From Bathymodiolus brooksi (lineage: Eukaryota > Mollusca > Bivalvia > Mytilida > Modiolidae): a stretch of DNA of 64,000 nucleotides. The position numbers were made by a program, and so were the translations under genes. The stretch spans positions 31,853,804 to 31,917,803 of the forward strand of contig OY804579.1 of NCBI GenBank assembly GCA_963680875.1, given 5' to 3'. Shown piece after piece: positions 37,800 to 49,794 of this stretch (position 1 is the first letter of the stretch; each line of letters opens with the position of its first letter). Under the pieces are notes generated by a model, which saw only the letters and a program-made list of their open reading frames with translations, made no database searches and was not told where the DNA came from.

Positions 37800-40700
37800 T
37801 TGGAAAAACCTTCATCAGATACGTTCACAGTTAAAATATTGGAATAACCATCATCGGATACGCTCACAGTCAAAAGATTGGAATAATCTTCATCGGATAC
37901 GCTCACAGTCAAATGATTGGTATAACCTTCATCGGATTCGCTCAGTCAAAAGATTGGAATAACCTTCATCGGATATGCTCATTCAAAAGATTGGAATAAC
38001 CTTCATCGGATACCCTCACAGTCAAAAGATTGGAATAACCTTCATCGGATACGCTCAGTCAAAAGATTGGAATAACCTTCATCGAATATGCTCATTCAAA
38101 AGATTGGAATAACCTTCATCGGATACGTTCCCAGTCAAAAGATTGGAATAACCTTCATCGGATACGCTCACAGTCAAACGATTGGAATAACCTTCATCGG
38201 ATACGATCACAGTCAAAAGATTGGAATAAGCTTCATCGGATGCGCTCACAGTCAAAAGATTGGAATAAGCTTAATCGGATACGCTCACAGTCAAAAGATT
38301 GGAATAATCTTCATCGGATACGCTCACAGTCAAAAGATTGGAATAACCTTCATCAGATACGCTCACAGTCAAAAGATTGGAATAACCTTCATCGGAAACG
38401 CTCACAGTCAAAAGATTGGAATAACCTTCATCGGATATGCTCATAGTGAAAAGATTGGAATAACCTTCATCGGATATGCTCAGTCAAAAGATTGGAATAA
38501 CCTTCATCAGATACGTTCACAGTCCAAAGATTGGAATAACCTTCATCGGATACGCTCACAGTCAAAAGATTAGGATAACCTTCATCAGATACGCTCACAG
38601 TCAAACGATTGGAATAACCTTCATCGGATACGCTCAGAGTCAAAAGATTTGAATAACCTTCATCAGATACGCTCACAGTCAAAAAATTGGAATAACCTTC
38701 ATCGGATACGCTCACAGTCAAAAGATTGGAATAACCTTCATCGGATACGCCCACAGTCAAAAGATTGGAATAAGCTTAATCGGATACGCTCACAGTCAAA
38801 AGATTGGAATAACCTTCATCGGATACGCTCACAGTCAAACGATTGGAATAACCTTCATCGGATACGCCCACAGTCAAAAGATTGGAATAAGCTTAATCGG
38901 ATACGCTCACAGTCAAAAGATTGGAATAACCTTCATCGGATACGCTCACAGTCAAACGATTGGAATAACCTTCATCGGATACGCTCACAGTTAAACGATT
39001 GGAATAACCTTCATCGGATACGCTCACAGTCAAAAAATTGGAATAACCTTCATCTGATACGCTCACAGTCAAACGATTGGAATAACCTTCATCGGATACG
39101 TTCACAGTCAAAAGATTGGAATAACCTTCATCGGATACGCTCAGTCAAAAGATTGGAATAACCTTCATCCGATACGCTCACAGTCAAAAGATTGGAATAG
39201 CCTTCATCGGATACGCTCACAGTCAAAAGATTGGAATAACCTTCATCGGATACCCTCACAGTCAAACGAATGGAATAACCTTCATCGGATACGCTCACAG
39301 TCAAACGATTGGAATAACCTTCATCGAATACGCTCACAGTCAAAAGATTGGAATAAGCTTAATCGGATACGCTCACAATCAAAAGATTGGAATAACACTC
39401 ATCGGATACGCTCACAGTCAAAAGGTTGGAATAACCTTCGTCGGATATGCTCATAGTCAAAAGATTGGAATAAGCTTCATCGGTTATGCTCACAATCAAA
39501 AGATTGGAATAACATTCATCGGATACGCTCACAGTCAAAAGATTGGAATAACCTTCGTCGGATATGCTCACAGTCAAAAGATTGGAATAACCTTCATCGG
39601 ATACGCTCACAGTCAAATGATTGGAATAACCTTCATCGGATTCGCTCAGTCAAAAGATTGGAATAACCTTCATCGGATACGCTCATAGTCAAAAGATTGG
39701 AATAAGCTTCATCGGTTATGCTCACAATCAAAAGATTGGAAAAACCTTCATCAGATACGTTCACAGTTAAAATATTGTAATAACCTTCATCGGATACGCT
39801 CACAGTCAAAAGATTGGAATAACCTTCATCGGATACGCTCACAGTCAAATGATTGGAATAACCTTCATCGGATTCGCTCAGTCAAAAGATTGGAATAACC
39901 TTCATCGGATATGCTCATTCAAAAGATTGGAATAATCTTCATCGGATACCCTCACAGTCAAAAGATTGGAATAACCTTCATCGGATACGCTCAGTCAAAA
40001 GATTGGAATAACCTTCATCGGATATGCTCATTCAAAAGATTGGAATAACCTTCATCGGATACGTTCCCAGTCAAAAGATTGGAATAACCTTCATCGGATA
40101 CGCTCACAGTCAAACGATTGGAATAACCTTCATCGGATACGCTCACAGCCAAAAGATTGGAATAAGCTTCATCGGATACGCTCACAGTCAAAAGATTGGA
40201 ATAAGCTTAATCGGATACGCTCACAGTCAAAAGATTGGAATAATCTTCATCGGATACGCTCACAGTCAAAAGATTGGAATAACCTTCATCAGATACGCTT
40301 CACAGTCAACAGATCGGAATAACCTTCATCGGAATCGCTCACAGTCAAAAGATTGGAATAACCTTCATCGGATACGCTCACAGTCAAAAGATTGGAATAA
40401 CCTTCATCGGATATGCTCATAGTCAAAAGATTGGAATAACCTTCATCGGATATGCTCAGTCAAAAGATTGGAATAACCTTCATCAGATACGTTCACAGTC
40501 CAAAGATTGGAATAACCTTCATCGGATACGCTCACATTCAACAGATTGGGATAACCTTCATCGGATACGCTCACAGTCAAACGATTGGAATAACCTTCAT
40601 CGGATACGCTCACAGTCAAAAGATTGGAATAACCTTCATCGGATACGCCCACAGTCAAAAGATTGGAATAACTTTCATCTGATACGCTCACAGTCAAAAG

Positions 40701-41240
40701 ATTGGAATAACCTTCATCGGATACGCTCACAGTCAAACGATTGGAATAACCTTCATCGGATGCGCTCACAGTCAAACGATTGGAATAACCTTCATCGGAT
40801 ACGCTCACATTCAAACGATTGGAATAACCTTCATCGGATACGCTCACAGTCAAAAGATTTGAATAACCTTCATCGGATACGCTCACAATCAAAAGATTAG
40901 AATAACATTCATCAGATACGCTCACAGTCAAAAGATTGGAATAACCTTCGTCGGATACGCTCATAGTCAAAAGATTGGAATAAGCTTCATCGGTTATGCT
41001 CACAATCAAAAGATTGGAAAAACCTTCATCAGATACGTTCACAGTCAAAATACTGGAATAACCTTCTTCGGATACGCTCACAGTCAAAAGATTGGAATAA
41101 CCTTCATCGGACACGCTCACGGTCAAATGATTGGAATAACCTTCATCGGATTCGCTCAGTCAAAAGATTGGAATAACCTTCATCGGATACGCTCACAGTC
41201 AAAAGATTGGAATAACCTTCATCGGATATGCTCATTCAAA
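37800..41240 (+). repeat. Higher-order repeat D, copy 1
   Basis: A 3.4-4.6-kb block occurs three times. The marker ATGATTGGTATAACC lies at about 37914, 43411 and 46972 (offsets 5,497 and 3,561). It is followed in each by ATTCGCTCAGTC, the GTTCCCAG landmark, GGATGCGC, CGGAAACGC, CATAGTGAAAAG and GATTAGGATAACC. The second half of this block is also the first part of repeat C copy 2, so C and D overlap: D supplies the left part and C the right part of one larger period. Private changes include CATCCGATACG (about 39168) and ACGAATGG (about 39267). Confidence 0.82.
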
Positions 41241-43185
41241 ATATTGGAATAACCTTCATCGGATACGCTCACAGTCAAAAGATTGGAATAACCTTCATCG
41301 GATACGCTCACAGTCAAACGATTGGAATAACCTTCATCGGATACGCTCACAGTCAAAAGATTGGAATAAGATTCATCGGATACGCTCACAGTCAAAAGAT
41401 TGGAATAAACTTAATCGGATACGCTCACAGTCAAAAGATTGGAATAACCTTAATCAGATACGCTTCAGTCAAAAGATCGGAATAACCTTCATCGGATACG
41501 CTCACAGTCAAAAGATTGGAATAACCTTCATCGGATACGCTCACAGTCAAAAGATTGGAAAAACCTTCATCGGATATTCGCATAGTCAAAAGATTGGAAT
41601 AACTTCATCGGATACGCTCATAGTCAAACGATAGGAATAACCTTCATCGGATACGCTCACAGTCAAAAGATTGGAATAACCTTCATTGGATACGCTCACA
41701 GTCAAACGATTGGAATAACCTTCATCGGATACGCTCACAGTCAAAAGATTGGAATAACCTTCATCGGATACGCTCACAGTCAAAAGATTGGAATAACCTT
41801 CATCTGATACGCTCACAGTAAAGAGATTGGAATAACCTTCATCGGATACGCTCAGTCAAAAGATTGGAATAACCTTCATCGGATACCCTCACAGTCAATG
41901 ATTGGAATAACCTTCATCGGATACGCTCACAGTCAAACGATTGGAATAACATTCATCGAATACGCTCACAGTCAAAAGATTGGAATAACCTTCATCGGAT
42001 ACGCTCACAGTCAAACGATTGGAATAACCTTCATCGGATACGCTCACAATCAAAAGATTGGAATAACCTTCATCGGATTCGCTCATAGTCAAAAGATTGG
42101 TATAACCTTCATCAGATACGTTCAGAGTTAAAATATTGGAATAACCTTCATCGGATACGCTCACCGTCAAAAGATTGGAATAACCTTCATCGGATTCGCT
42201 CAGTCAAAAGATTGAAATAACCTTCATCGGATATGCTCATTCAAAAGATTGGAATAACCTTCATCGGATACGTTCCCAGTCAAAAGATTGGAATAACCTT
42301 CATCGGATACGCTCACAGTCAAACGATTGGAATAACCTTCATCGGATACGCTCACAGCCAAAAGATTGGAATAAGCTTCATCGGATACGCTCACAGTCAA
42401 AAGATTGGAATAACCTTCATCGGATACGCTCACAGTCAAAAGATTGGAATAACCTTCATCGGATACGCTCACAGTCTAACGATTGGAATAACCTTCATCG
42501 GATACGCTCACAGTCAAAAGATTGGAATAACCTTCATCGGATACGCCCACAGTCAAAAGATTGGAATAAGCTTAATCGGATACGCTCACAGTCAAAAGAT
42601 TGGAATAACCTTCATCGGATACGCTCACAGTCAAACGATTGGAATAACCTTCATCGGATACGCTCACAGTCAAACGATTGGAATAAACTTCATCGGATAT
42701 GCTCACAGTCAAAAATTGGAATAACCTTCATCTGATACGCTCACAGTCAAACGATTGGAATAACCTTCATCGGATACGTTCACAGTCAAAAGATTGGAAT
42801 AACCTTCATCGGATACGCTCAGTCAAAAGATTGGAATAACCTTCATCTGATACGCTCACAGTCAAAAGATTGGAATAACCTTCATCGGATACGCTCACAG
42901 TCAAAAGATTGGAATAACCTTCATCGGATACCCTCACAGTCAAACGATTGGAATAACCTTCATCGGATACGCTCACAGTCAAACGATTGGAATAACATTC
43001 ATCGAATACGCTCACAGTCAAAAGATTGGAATAAGCTTAATCGGAAACGCCCACAATCAAAAGATTGGAATAACATTCATCGGATACGCTCACAGTCAAA
43101 AGGTTGGAATAACCTTCGTCGGATATGCTCATAGTCAAAAGATTGGAATGAGCTTCATCGGTTATGCTCACAATCAAAAGATTGG
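39611..43185 (+). repeat. Higher-order repeat C, copy 2
   Basis: This is the partner of 28960-33625 and 49795-53408. Relative to copy 1 it lacks two monomers in the 40.5-40.7 kb part, lacks the second ~776-bp unit and lacks the second octamer. Relative to copy 3 the offset is 10,184 bp to about 41.9 kb, 10,186 to about 42.2 kb, then 10,223. Private changes include GGATGCGC (about 40759), AACCTTAATCAGATACG (about 41447) and GGATATTCGCATAG (about 41573). Confidence 0.85.
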
Positions 43186-43349
43186 AAAAACCTTCATCAG
43201 ATACGTTCACAGTTAAAATATTGGAATAACCTTCATCGGATACGCTCACAGTCAAAAGATTGGAATAACCTTCATCGGATACGCTCACAGTCAAATGATT
43301 GGAATAACCTTCATCGGATTCGCTCAGTCAAAAGATTGGAATAACCTTC

Positions 43350-46300
43350 ATCGGATACGCTCACAGTCAAAAGATTGGAATAATCTTCATCGGATACGCT
43401 CACAGTCAAATGATTGGTATAACCTTCATCGGATTCGCTCAGTCAAAAGATTGGAATAACCTTCATCGGATATGCTCATTCAAAAGGTTGGAATAACCTT
43501 CATCGGATACCCTCACAGTCAAAAGATTGGAATAACCTTCATCGGATACGCTCAGTCAAAAGATTGGAATAACCTTCATCGAATATGCTCATTCAAAAGA
43601 TTGGAATAACCTTCATCGGATACGTTCCCAGTCAAAAGATTGGAATAACCTTCATCGGATACGCTCACAGTCAAACGATTGGAATAACCTTCATCGGATA
43701 CGATCACAGCCAAAAGATTGGAATAAGCTTCATCGGATGCGCTCACAGTCAAAAGATTGGAATAAGCTTAATCGGATACGCTCACAGTCAAAAGATTGGA
43801 ATAATCTTCATCGGATACGCTCACAGTCAAAAGATTGGAATAACCTTCATCAGATACGCTCACAGTCAAAAGATTGGAATAACCTTCATCGGAAACGCTC
43901 ACAGTCAAAAAATTGGAATAACCTTCATCGGATATGCTCATAGTGAAAAGATTGGAATAACCTTCATCGGATATGCTCAGTCAAAAGATTGGAATAACCT
44001 TCATCAGATACGTTCACAGTCCAAAGATTGGAATAACCTTCATCGGATACGCTCACAGTCAAAAGATTAGGATAACCTTCATCAGATACGCTCACAGTCA
44101 AACGATTGGAATAACCTTCATCGGATACGCTCAGAGTGAAAAGATTGGAATAACCTTCATCAGATACGCTCACAGTCAAAAAATTGGAATAACCTTCATC
44201 GGATACGCTCACAGTCAAAAGATTGGAATAACCTTCATCGGATACGGTCACAGTCTAAAGATTGGAATAACATTCATCGGATACGCTCACAGTCAAACGA
44301 TTGGAATAACCTTCATCGGATACGCTCACAGTCAAACGATTGGAATAACCTTCATCGGATACGCTCAAAGTCAAAAGATTGGAATAACCTTCATCGGATA
44401 CGCCCACAGTCAAAAGATTGGAATAAGCTTAATCGGATACGCTCACAGTCAAAAGATTGGAATAACCTTCATCGGATACGCTCACAGTCAAACGATTGGA
44501 ATAACCTTCATCGGATACGCTCACAGTCAAACGATTGGAATAACCTTCATCGGATACGCTCACAGTCAAAAAATTGGAATAACCTTCATCTGATACGCTC
44601 ACAGTCAAACGATTGGAATAACCTTCATCGGATACGTTCACAGTCAAAAGATTGGAATAACCTTCATCGGATACGCTCAGTCAAAAGATTGGAATAACCT
44701 TCATCTGATACGCTCACAGTCAAAAGATTGGAATAACCTTCATCGGATACCCTCACAGTCAAACGATTGGAATAACCTTCATCGGATACGCTCACAGTCA
44801 AACGATTGGAATAACCTTCATCGAATACGCTCACAGTCAAAAGATTGGAATAAGCTTAATCGGATACGCTCACAATCAAAAGATTGGAATAACACTCATC
44901 GGATACGCTCACAGTCAAAAGGTTGGAATAACCTTCGTCGGATATGCTCATAGTCAAAAGATTGGAATAAGCTTCATCGGTTATGCTCACAATCAAAAGA
45001 TTGGAATAACATTCATCGGATACGCTCACAGTCAAAAGATTGGAATAACCTTCGTCGGATATGCTCATAGTCAAAAGATTGGAATAAGCTTCATCGGTTA
45101 TGCTCACAATCAAAAGATTGGAAAAACCTTCATCAGATACGTTCACAGTTAAAATATTGGAATAACCTTCATCGGATACGCTCACAGTCAAAAGATTGGA
45201 ATAACCTTCATCGGATACGCTCACAGTCAAATGATTGGAATAACCTTCATCGGATTCGCTCAGTCAAAAGATTGGAATAACCTTCATCGGATACGCTCAT
45301 AGTCAAAAGATTGGAATAAGCTGCATCGGTAATGCTCACAATCAAAAGATTGGAAAAACCTTCATCAGATACGTTCACAGTTAAAATATTGTAATAACCT
45401 TCATCGGATACGCTCACAGTCAAAAGATTGGAATAACCTTCATCGGATACGCTCACAGTCAAATGATTGGAATAACCTTCATCGGATTCGCTCAGTCAAA
45501 AGATTGGAATAACCTTCATCGGATATGATCATTCAAAAGATTGGAATAATCTTCATCGGATACCCTCACAGTCAAAAGATTGGAATAACCTTCATCGGAT
45601 ACGCTCAGTCAAAAGATTGGAATAACCTTCATCGGATATGCTCATTCAAAAGATTGGAATAACCTTCATCGGATACGTTCCCAGTCAAAAGATTGGAATA
45701 ACCTTCATCGGATACGCTCACAGTCAAACGATTGGAATAACCTTCATCGGATACGCTCACAGCCAAAAGATTGGAATAAGCTTCATCGGATACGCTCACA
45801 GTCAAAAGATTGGAATAAGCTTAATCGGATACGCTCACAGTCAAAAGATTGGAATAATCTTCATCGGATACGCTCACAGTCAAAAGATTGGAATAATCTT
45901 CATCAGATACGCTTCACAGTCAACAGATCGGAATAACCTTCATCGGAATCGCTCACAGTCAAAAGATTGGAATAACCTTCATCGGATACGCTCACAGTCA
46001 AAAGATTGGAATAACCTTCATCGGATATGCTCATAGTCAAAAGATTGGAATAACCTTCATCGGATATGCTCAGTCAAAAGATTGGAATAACCTTCATCAG
46101 ATACGTTCACAGTCCAAAGATTGGAATAACCTTCATCGGATACGCTCACAGTCAACAGATTGGGATAACCTTCATCGGATACGCTCACAGTCAAACGATT
46201 GGAATAACCTTCATCGGATACGCTCACAGTCAAAAGATTGGAATAACCTTCATCGGATACGCCCACAGTCAAAAGATTGGAATAACTTTCATCTGATACG

Positions 46301-46855
46301 CTCACAGTCAAAAGATTGGAATAACCTTCATCGGATACGCTCACAGTCAAAAGATTGGAATAACCTTCATCGGATACGCTCACAGTCAAACGATTGGAAT
46401 AACCTTCATCGGATACGCTCACAGTCAAACGATTGGAATAACCTTCATCGGATACGCTCACAGTCAAAAGATTTGAATAACCTTCATCGGATACGCTCAC
46501 AATCAAAAGATTAGAATAACATTCATCAGATACGCTCACAGTCAAAAGATTGGAATAACCTTCGTCGGATACGTTCATAGTCAAAAGATTGGAATAAGCT
46601 TCATCGGTTATGCTCACAATCAAAAGATTGGAAAAACCTTCATCAGATACGTTCACAGTCAAAATACTGGAATAACCTTCTTCGGATACGCTCACAGTCA
46701 AAAGATTGGAATAACCTTCATCGGACACGCTCACGGTCAAATGATTGGAATAACCTTCATCGGATTCGCTCAGTCAAAAGATTGGAATAACCTTCATCGG
46801 ATACGCTCACAGTCAAAAGATTGGAATAACCTTCATCGGATATGCTCATTCAAAA
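43350..46855 (+). repeat. Higher-order repeat D, copy 2
   Basis: The offset from copy 1 is 5,497 bp at the left end, 5,536 in the middle and 5,614 on the right, showing a few whole-monomer indels. It is followed directly by D copy 3 rather than by the C-type continuation that follows copies 1 and 3. Private changes include AAGCTGCATCGGTAATGC (about 45320), ATATGATCATTC (about 45524) and GATACGTTCATAG (about 46568). Confidence 0.82.
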
Positions 46856-47656
46856 GATTGGAAAAACCTTCATCAGATATGTTCACAGTTAAAATATTGG
46901 AATAACCTTCATCGGATACGCTCACAGTCAAAAGATTGGAATAATCTTCATCGTATACGCTCACAGTCAAATGATTGGTATAACCTTCATCGGATTCGCT
47001 CAGTCAAAAGATTGGAATAACCTTCATCGGATATGCTCATTCAAAAGATTGGAATAACCTTCATCGGATACCCTCACAGTCAAAAGATTGGAATAACCTT
47101 CATCGGATACACTCAGTCAAAAGATTGGAATAACCTTCATCGAATATGCTCATTCAAAAGATTGGAATAACCTTCATCGGATACGTTCCCAGTCAAAAGA
47201 TTGGAATAACCTTCATCGGATACGCTCACAGTCAAACGATTGGAATAATCTTCATCGGATACGATCACAGCCAAAAGATTGGAATAAGCTTCATCGGATG
47301 CGCTCACAGTCAAAAGATTGGAATAAGCTTAATCGGATACGCTCACAGTCAAAAGATTGGAATAATCTTCATCGGATACGCTCACAGTCAAAAGATTGGA
47401 ATAACCTTCATCAGATACGCTCACAGTCAAAAGATTGGAATAACCTTCATCGGAAACGCTCACAGTCAAAAGATTGGAATAACCTTCATCGGATATGCTC
47501 ATAGTGAAAAGATTGGAATAACCTTCATCGGATATGCTCAGTCAAAAGATTGGAATAACCTTCATCAGATACGTTCACAGTCCAAAGATTGGAATAACCT
47601 TCATCGGATACGCTCACAGTCAAAAGATTAGGATAACCTTCATCGGATACGCTCAG

Positions 47657-48277
47657 AGTCAAAAGATTGGAATAACCTTCATCAGATACGCTCACAGTCA
47701 AAAAATTGGAATAACCTTCATCGGATACGCTCACAATCAAAAGATTGGAATAACCTTCATCGGATACGGTCACAGTCTAAAGATTGGAATAACATTCATC
47801 GGATACGCTCACAGTCAAACGATTGGAATAACCTTCATCGGATACGCTCACAGTCAAACGATTGGAATAACCTTCATCGGATACGCTCACAGTCAAAAGA
47901 TTGGAATAACCTTCATCGGATACGCCCACAGTCAAAAGATTGGAATAAGCTTAATCGGATACGCTCACAGTCAAAAGATTGGAATAACCTTCATCGGATA
48001 CGCTCACAGTCAAACGATTGGAATATCCTTCATCGGATACGCTCACAGTCAAACGATTGGAATAACCTTCATCGGATACGCTCACAGTCAAAAATTGGAA
48101 TAACCTTCATCTGATACGCTCACAGTCAAACGATTGGAATAACCTTCATCGGATACGTTCACAGTCAAAAGATTGGAATAACCTTCATCGGATACGCTCA
48201 GTCAAAAGATTGGAATAACCTTCATCTGATACGCTCACAGTCAAAAGATTGGAATAGCCTTCATCGGATACGCTCAC
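47657..48277 (+). repeat. 621-bp tandem duplication, unit 1
   Basis: From about 47657 the order CAGATACG, AAAAAATTGG, GGTCACAGTCTAAAG, AACATTC, AAACG, AAACG, CGCCCACAG, AAGCTTAATCGG restarts 621 bp downstream. The preceding base differs (CAGAGTC against CACAGTC). A 38-bp monomer GTCAAAAATTGG at about 48089 is 39 bp in unit 2. Confidence 0.87.
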
Positions 48278-48898
48278 AGTCAAAAGATTGGAATAACCTT
48301 CATCAGATACGCTCACAGTCAAAAAATTGGAATAACCTTCATCGGATACGCTCACAGTCAAAAGATTGGAATAACCTTCATCGGATACGGTCACAGTCTA
48401 AAGATTGGAATAACATTCATCGGATACGCTCACAGTCAAACGATTGGAATAACCTTCATCGGATACGCTCACAGTCAAACGATTGGAATAACCTTCATCG
48501 GATACGCTCACAGTCAAAAGATTGGAATAACCTTCATCGGATACGCCCACAGTCAAAAGATTGGAATAAGCTTAATCGGATACGCTCACAGTCAAAAGAT
48601 TGGAATAACCTTCATCGGATACGCTCACAGTCAAACGATTGGAATAACCTTCATCGGATACGCTCACAGTCAAACGATTGGAATAACCTTCATCGGATAC
48701 GCTCACAGTCAAAAAATTGGAATAACCTTCATCTGATACGCTCACAGTCAAACGATTGGAATAACCTTCATCGGATACGTTCACAGTCAAAAGATTGGAA
48801 TAACCTTCATCGGATACGCTCAGTCAAAAGATTGGAATAACCTTCATCTGATACGCTCACAGTCAAAAGATTGGAATAACCTTCATCGGATACCCTCA
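48278..48898 (+). repeat. 621-bp tandem duplication, unit 2
   Basis: This is the second copy, with CATCAGATACG at 48301 matching 47680 and TGGAATAAGC at 48562 matching 47941. Unit 1 has GGAATAGCC (about 48252) just before this unit. That odd marker is missing from the equivalent place in unit 2 (GGAATAACC, about 48873). Confidence 0.87.
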
Positions 48899-49170
48899 CA
48901 GTCAAACGATTGGAATAACCTTCATCGGATACGCTCACAGTCAAACGATTGGAATAACCTTCATCGAATACGCTCACAGTCAAAAGATTGGAATAAGCTT
49001 AATCGGATACGCTCACAATCAAAAGATTGGAATAACACTCATCGGATACGCTCACAGTCAAAAGGTTGGAATAACCTTCGTCGGATATGCTCATAGTCAA
49101 AAGATTGGAATAAGCTTCATCGGTTATGCTCACAATCAAAAGATTGGAATAACATTCATCGGATACGCTC
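48783..49170 (+). repeat. 388-bp tandem duplication, unit 1
   Basis: The string CATCTGATACG, ACCCTCACAG, AAACG, AAACG, CATCGAATACG, AAGCTTAATCGG, CACAATC, AACACTCATC, AAAAGGTTGG, GTCGG/GGTTATG restarts at about 49171. The offset is 388 bp at first and 427 bp after one extra monomer in the second unit (CCTTCATCTG at 48841 and 49229; TCATCGAATA at 48961 and 49388). Confidence 0.85.
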
Positions 49171-49597
49171 ACAGTCAAAAGATTGGAATAACCTTCATCG
49201 GATACGCTCAGTCAAAAGATTGGAATAACCTTCATCTGATACGCTCACAATCAAAAGATTGGAATAGCCTTCATCGGATACGCTCACAGTCAAAAGATTG
49301 GAATAACCTTCATCGGATACCCTCACAGTCAAACGATTGGAATAACCTTCATCGGATACGCTCACAGTCAAACGATTGGAATAACCTTCATCGAATACGC
49401 TCACAGTCAAAAGATTGGAATAAGCTTAATCGGATACGCTCACAATCAAAAGATTGGAATAACACTCATCGGATACGCTCACAGTCAAAAGGTTGGAATA
49501 ACCTTCGTCGGATATGCTCATAGTCAAAAGATTGGAATAAGCTTCATCGGTTATGCTCACAATCAAAAGATTGGAATAACATTCATCGGATACGCTC
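49171..49597 (+). repeat. 427-bp tandem duplication, unit 2
   Basis: This is the second unit, one monomer longer. The extra monomer includes GGAATAGCC (about 49262), the same rare change seen at about 39195 in D copy 1 and about 48252, so this unit probably retains the older order. The match continues to about 49623. Confidence 0.85.
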
Positions 49598-49794
49598 ACA
49601 GTCAAAAGATTGGAATAACCTTCGTCGGATATGCTCATAGTCAAAAGATTGGAATAAGCTTCATCGAATATGCTCACAATCAAAAGATTGGAAAAACCTT
49701 CATCAGATACGTTCACAGTTAAAATATTGGAATAACCTTCATCGGATACGCTCACAGTCAAAAGATTGGAATAACCTTCATCGGATACGCTCAC

